DNA from: CAZFAP01 sp964516325
GTDB taxonomy: Bacteria; Auribacterota; JABMQX01
Direction: 5' to 3'
DNA: 10,456 nt
Assembly: GCA_964516325.1 (NCBI GenBank)
Contig: CAZFAP010000171.1
Location: 1 to 10,456 of the forward strand
Position 1 is the first letter of the stretch, and every line of letters starts with the position of its first letter. A program made the position numbers and the translations under genes. Below, piece after piece: positions 7,602 through 10,456 of the stretch. Under the pieces are notes generated by a model. It worked only from the letters and a program-made list of their open reading frames with translations, was not told the DNA's origin and searched no databases.

Positions 7602-8693
7602 ATGGCTTTCCTACCGCCCGTGCTTGCGTTCGTCGGCATCATGGTGGGACTTGCGGGACTGTTGATCCTCGCGGAGCGGGCTCTCGTCAGATATGGCGCC
7701 TGCAAGATTGACATCAACGGCGGCGAGCGGACGCTGGAGGTCGAGGGCGGGCAGACGCTGCTCTCCGCGCTGAATGACCAACAGATTTTCATTCCCTCCG
7801 CCTGCGGAGGAAGGGGATCGTGCGGATACTGCAAGATAGCGGTAGCTTCCGGCGGGGGACCCATTCTCCCGACGGAGACGCCGCACCTGAGCCGTCAGGA
7901 AATCCGCCGCGGCGTAAGGCTCGCCTGCCAGGTGAAGCTCCGACAGGACACCCGCATTCTCATCCCCGAAGAGCTTCTCAACGTTCGGCTTTTCACAGCG
8001 ACCGTCGAGAGCACACGGTACCTCACCCACGACATCAAGGAAATCCGATTGCGTCTTCTCGACCCGTTGGAGATCGCGCATCGCCCCGGGCAGTACGTCC
8101 AGGTCCAGGCGCCGTCCCCAGCGGGACCCGTATTCCGCGCCTACTCCATCAGCTCACCGGTCTATGAGCCGAGCGCCGTGGAGCTCGTCGTTCGGCTTGT
8201 CCCCGGGGGCATTGGCTCGACGTATCTGCACAATTTAGGGGTCGGCGACACGGTTATCTTCACCGGCCCGTTCGGAGAATTCCGGCTGAGCGAGGACCCA
8301 TCCGTCGAGATCGTCTGCGTCGGGGGCGGCTGCGGTCTCGCGCCCATGAAGAACATCGTCTATTCGCTGTACAGCCAGTGGCCGGACCGCTCCTGCTGGC
8401 TCTTTTTCGGCTGCCGCACGACCGCAGACGTTTTCTACCTGGAGGAGTTTGAGAAGTTGGCTCGAGACCAACCAAACTTCCACGTCGTGTACGCCCTTTC
8501 GGAGCCGGATAGCGCCGAAGGAGAATGGCGGGGCGAAACGGGATTCATTCACCTTTCCGTGGACAAGTATTTGCAGCCGGGCGTGAAGCGGCAGGCTTTC
8601 CTATGCGGGCCGCCACCCATGATCGAGGCGGCGACGCAGGTTTTGAAGGAGAAGGGACTGCATCCGGAGGACATTTATTACGACAAATTCTGA
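7602..8693 (+). CDS. nqrF: Na+-translocating NADH:quinone reductase subunit F (NADH-oxidising)
   Basis: A 363-residue electron-entry subunit: one N-terminal membrane helix (~4-28), a 2Fe-2S ferredoxin domain with C68, C74, C77 and C109, then a ferredoxin-reductase module. The FAD motif is R179-AYS and the NADH motif G241-GGCGLAP, with the CGPP motif at Cys335; the protein ends IYYDKF, like the acidic-aromatic end of NqrF. It oxidises NADH and passes electrons through FAD and 2Fe-2S to NqrD/E. It occupies the place that RnfB lacks here, which identifies the complex as NQR-type. It is about 45 residues shorter than Vibrio NqrF (~408), mostly in the reductase domain. No strong ribosome binding site precedes the ATG, so translation probably depends on coupling to nqrE 8 bases upstream. 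Confidence 0.94.
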   Translation: MAFLPPVLAFVGIMVGLAGLLILAERALVRYGACKIDINGGERTLEVEGGQTLLSALNDQQIFIPSACGGRGSCGYCKIAVASGGGPILPTETPHLSRQEIRRGVRLACQVKLRQDTRILIPEELLNVRLFTATVESTRYLTHDIKEIRLRLLDPLEIAHRPGQYVQVQAPSPAGPVFRAYSISSPVYEPSAVELVVRLVPGGIGSTYLHNLGVGDTVIFTGPFGEFRLSEDPSVEIVCVGGGCGLAPMKNIVYSLYSQWPDRSCWLFFGCRTTADVFYLEEFEKLARDQPNFHVVYALSEPDSAEGEWRGETGFIHLSVDKYLQPGVKRQAFLCGPPPMIEAATQVLKEKGLHPEDIYYDKF

Positions 8694-8698
8694 GGAGG
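8692..8698 (+). promoter_or_regulatory. Strong ribosome binding site of the ferritin-like gene
   Basis: GAGGAGG overlaps the nqrF stop codon and sits seven bases before the ATG at 8706. It is the strongest such site in the operon and sets the start of the last gene. Confidence 0.7.
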
Positions 8699-8705
8699 GA
8701 AGACC

Positions 8706-9158
8706 ATGGCTGTCGTAACGGTTGCGGAGGTGCTGAGGCGAGCGGAGGAATTCGAGCAGGCTATCGCGGGCTTTTACGCGAAGGTGGCGGACCGGACGAG
8801 TCGGGATGGCGTCCGCCTGCTCGCGGGCCACATGAGCCGTCACCGCGTGCGGCTGGTCGAGTCGCTCGACTGCCTTCCCTCAGAAGAGGTGGCTGTAATC
8901 TGCTCGACGCCGCTTCGGTTCGAGCCGGAGGGCGCCGACTGCCACTGCCTCAAGGAGATTGAGCTTCCTGTCGCTGCGACCGCGGCGGAGTTTCTGGACA
9001 CGGCACTGAACTTCGACGAATGCTTGATCAGGTTCTATCGCGGCGTAATCCGCCAGCCCGTGAAACAAGAGGTGAGGGTTCTTTTCGAGGAGTTCATTTG
9101 CCTCGAGGAGCGGGATGAGATCGAGCTGAAAAAGATCAAGGCGATGGACTATTTTTAG
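8706..9158 (+). CDS. Small ferritin-like (rubrerythrin-type) four-helix protein, degenerate metal site
   Basis: A soluble 150-residue protein that reads as two helical hairpins, the ferritin-like pattern. Helix 1 has E17-x6-Y24 (EFEQAIAGFY), helix 2 GHMSRHRVRL (41-50), helix 3 D104-x6-Y111 (NFDECLIRFY), helix 4 LEERDEIELKK (133-143). In diiron rubrerythrins helices 2 and 4 carry ExxH; here helix 2 has M43/H46 and helix 4 has E134/D137, so the site is altered or lost. A CHC triplet (79-81) lies in the middle linker, with six cysteines overall. It starts 12 bases after nqrF and is probably co-transcribed. A role in iron or cluster supply, or as an accessory subunit or sensor of the NQR complex, is inference from position. 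It is not NqrM, which is a short membrane protein. A fold of another helical family is possible. Confidence 0.6.
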   Translation: MAVVTVAEVLRRAEEFEQAIAGFYAKVADRTSRDGVRLLAGHMSRHRVRLVESLDCLPSEEVAVICSTPLRFEPEGADCHCLKEIELPVAATAAEFLDTALNFDECLIRFYRGVIRQPVKQEVRVLFEEFICLEERDEIELKKIKAMDYF

Positions 9159-9159
9159 T

Positions 9160-9176
9160 CCCCTCGAGCCGCGGGG
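9160..9176 (+). terminator. Possible weak terminator after the nqr operon
   Basis: Two bases after the ferritin-like gene, CCCC-t-CG pairs with CG-c-GGGG around loop AGC. There is no T-run behind it, so an intrinsic terminator is doubtful. No better candidate is seen before the convergent gene. Confidence 0.2.
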
Positions 9177-9200
9177 GTTACGGAAGAATCGCTTTTCGGG

Positions 9201-9325
9201 GCAGAGAGCGCAGAGGATAGATGGTTGTATCATCCCGCCTTGGGGGTGACCCGTGAATGGTTGCCATGGGCAAGATGTCCATGCCACGCTTTTTCCAGGG
9301 GCTGTAGTATCTCTGCGACCTCTGC
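9201..9325. repeat. Inverted-repeat element with GCAGAG..CGCAGAG arms (MITE/REP-like)
   Basis: The left arm (9201-9219, GCAGAGAGCGCAGAGGATA) reappears inverted at 9325-9308 as GCAGAGGTCGCAGAGATA, matching at 16 of 18 positions with one gap. Between the arms an inner hairpin has TGCCATGG (9262-9269) against CCATGCCA (9279-9286), 7 of 8 paired. It fills most of the 247-base gap between convergent genes. Repeats with GCAGAG..CGCAGAGG ends are common in intergenic DNA of many environmental bacteria and yield spurious proteins with QRTQRSQR. No transposase is nearby, and mobility is inferred. Confidence 0.55.
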
Positions 9326-9405
9326 GTGCGCTGCGGTTCTATCCCCGCGGGAGGGATGCCGGGATTGCCAACGAGCTCCGCCACCCATAGCTGAGGGGAT
9401 GCTCT

Positions 9406-9735
9406 CTACTTGTTTTTGTTCTTCTCGCCGGGCGTGCCCTGTAGTTTCCTGAAGGCGCCTTCCCCATCCGGGAATCTACCCAAGGCCATGTCGGTTTCTT
9501 GCCTGGCAAATGTCACCGAGTCGAGCATCGCATTTCGTCGCGCATCCGAATCAATCAGCATCACGGTTTCGCCGTCCCTGCTGAGCTTGAAGTTGGCGTG
9601 AAGGCCGGGGTTGCCGTTTCCGTCTTCGTCGGCCCAGATGATGAGGTAGTCGCCGGGCGCGAGCGTTGTGCCTTTGGGAAAGGCCCATTTGCGAGGATTG
9701 TCCCTCTTATCCGTAAGGTACTTGTCACCGGTCAT
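9406..9735 (-). pseudogene. Truncated lamin-tail domain, C-terminal piece of the broken CotH/LTD gene
   Basis: A 109-residue minus-strand frame beginning MTGDKYLTDKRDNPRKWAF, which matches an LTD from its middle: YLTD, KW.FPKGT, APGDYLIIWADEDGNG, GLHANFKLSRDGE, DSVTF and GRFPDGE. The first ~40-60 residues of the domain (the usual INE... and DWIELYN strands) are missing. In this frame the codons just before the ATG read SAAIS, which fits the lost upstream LTD strand, so the ATG is probably internal rather than a true start. It overlaps the stop of the CotH frame by ATGA. The two were most likely one protein; translational coupling could still produce this fragment. It ends GEKNKNK with a TAG at 9408-9406. 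Confidence 0.65.
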
Positions 9736-10456
9736 CGAGATGGCCGCGGACCTTCGGCGCCCTGCAATTCCTTCTGCTCCAGGAGAAATTGCCGCCGCTT
9801 GGTGAGATGTTGTTTGAGCACATCCACGTCGCGGGCCAAAAGCTGATGGCCGGCTTCGGGGCTGTCACCTCGCAGTTTCGCTCGAAGCGCCGCATCGTCT
9901 TTTAGACGTGCCGCCATCTCGTCGATCAGCCTAAAGTATGTCTCCTGCGTATAAATTCTATCGACGATGTCTTTGGTTCGCGCGAGGAATACCCTGCGGA
10001 ACTCCGGATTGGCCAGCAATGGGCGGGAGAAGTAACCACCTTCACGCCACCAGATCGCGCCGCCGAATCCGCCGCGGCGCATGCCTCTGCCCGATCCGGC
10101 GGCGCCGGCGTTCTCTTGGGATCCCGGCGGCCGGTCGCCGGCCATACCGAACGTCAGCGGCATATCGAAGAAAACCTGGTCGTCCGGCAAGCCGTCGTAA
10201 TAGCCCCACGTCTTGTCCTGGTCCCACGGGTACATCTGCCATTTATTCCGCTCGACGTCGTGGTACGCGAAGTAGTTGTTGAAGAACCCATCCCAGTGCG
10301 AGAGCACCATGTTCACGGCGAAGTACGTCGCGACCTGCTCCACATCGAAGTTTTCCTGGATCACCTTCCATTGGTCATCCGGATTGCCTTCGGCCTTGCC
10401 GAGCTGGTCGAGTAACGCCAGCACATCCTCGTGCCCCGACTGCTCATTGGTCCGCT
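9732..10456 (-). CDS. CotH-kinase-domain protein, partial (N-terminus beyond window; 3' end broken)
   Basis: The minus-strand frame is open from the right edge (...NEQSGHEDVLALLDQL) to a TGA at 9734-9732, about 240 codons. It contains the CotH signature WDGFFNNYFAYHD followed by the acidic MYPWDQDKTWGYYD motif, which in the CotH kinase fold supplies metal and nucleotide ligands. A glycine/arginine-rich low-complexity insert follows (GSGRGMRRGGFGGA), then a helical C-terminal part (FLARTKDIVDRIY, LKQHLTKRRQFLLEQKEL). The family phosphorylates proteins in spore coats; in environmental bacteria it accompanies LTDs in large exported proteins of unknown role. The frame ends shortly after the kinase with GAEGPRPSR, and the expected LTD lies in another frame directly downstream, so the gene appears frameshifted. 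Confidence 0.8.
   Translation of the reverse strand, partial: RTNEQSGHEDVLALLDQLGKAEGNPDDQWKVIQENFDVEQVATYFAVNMVLSHWDGFFNNYFAYHDVERNKWQMYPWDQDKTWGYYDGLPDDQVFFDMPLTFGMAGDRPPGSQENAGAAGSGRGMRRGGFGGAIWWREGGYFSRPLLANPEFRRVFLARTKDIVDRIYTQETYFRLIDEMAARLKDDAALRAKLRGDSPEAGHQLLARDVDVLKQHLTKRRQFLLEQKELQGAEGPRPSR

Larger units (their letters stand above)
9159..9405. other. Convergent intergenic region
   Basis: This 247-base gap separates the convergent nqr operon and CotH/LTD gene. Besides the inverted-repeat element and the weak hairpin at 9160-9176, I see only a short ATCCC/GGGAT hairpin with a GC-rich loop near 9340-9357 and no T-run. No gene is supported. Confidence 0.6.

Noticed and set aside
8322..8345. 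Cysteine in the NADH motif of NqrF (GGGCGLAP where Vibrio has GGGAGMAP)
   Set aside because: This position varies among reductases of this fold, so the change alone is not notable.
3265..8693. Calling the operon a plain rnfCDGEAB cluster because of the 4Fe-4S motifs
   Set aside because: No RnfB is present, the last subunit is a clear NqrF with 2Fe-2S, FAD and NADH motifs, the order is nqrA-F, and the first gene's N-terminal half is NqrA-like.
9201..9330. CRISPR-like spacing of GCAGAG repeats
   Set aside because: Only two arms in opposite orientation, no regular direct repeats or spacers, and no cas genes.
9178..9384. 68-codon minus-strand frame containing EPQRTQRSQR
   Set aside because: It is a spurious translation of the inverted-repeat element; such peptides come from GCAGAG-type repeats, not from genes.

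Overview
The window comes from an uncultured bacterium that I cannot place precisely. Clear AGGAGG-type ribosome binding sites, sigma70-like promoter boxes, high G+C by eye, and large secreted lamin-tail (LTD)/CotH proteins next to a sodium-pumping NADH dehydrogenase suggest the PVC superphylum or nearby lineages (Planctomycetota, Hydrogenedentota, Sumerlaeota). That placement is inference from gene content only.

Layout. (1) Positions 1-2866, minus strand: the N-terminal ~955 codons of a very large secreted protein with three LTDs, two beta-sandwich domains and an Ig-like start; its C-terminus, probably a CotH kinase domain, lies off the left edge. (2) Positions 2867-3264: a divergent intergenic region with a good promoter for each direction. 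The leftward transcript has a ~210-nt leader with three hairpins, one followed by six U. (3) Positions 3265-8693, plus strand: six tightly packed genes in the order nqrA-B-C-D-E-F, encoding an Na+-NQR-type respiratory complex. (4) Positions 8706-9158: a small ferritin-like protein 12 bases after nqrF, probably in the same operon. (5) Positions 9159-9405: a convergent intergenic region holding a ~125-bp inverted-repeat element. (6) Positions 9406-10456, minus strand: the end of a second CotH/LTD protein, split into a CotH part and a truncated LTD part by what looks like a small deletion plus frameshift.

How the genes work together. NqrF should take electrons from NADH through FAD and a 2Fe-2S centre. 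NqrD/NqrE hold the intramembrane iron centre, NqrC and NqrB carry covalent FMN, and NqrA/NqrB form the quinone end, with Na+ pumped across the membrane. The most notable point is NqrA: its body is NqrA-like, but its C-terminus has two complete CxxCxxCxxxCP motifs of the kind known in RnfC, which classical NqrA has lost. Together with short NqrB, NqrC and NqrF subunits and an attached ferritin-like protein, this looks like an Rnf/Nqr intermediate or a cluster-bearing NQR variant. No ApbE flavin transferase, NqrM or RnfB is present in the window.
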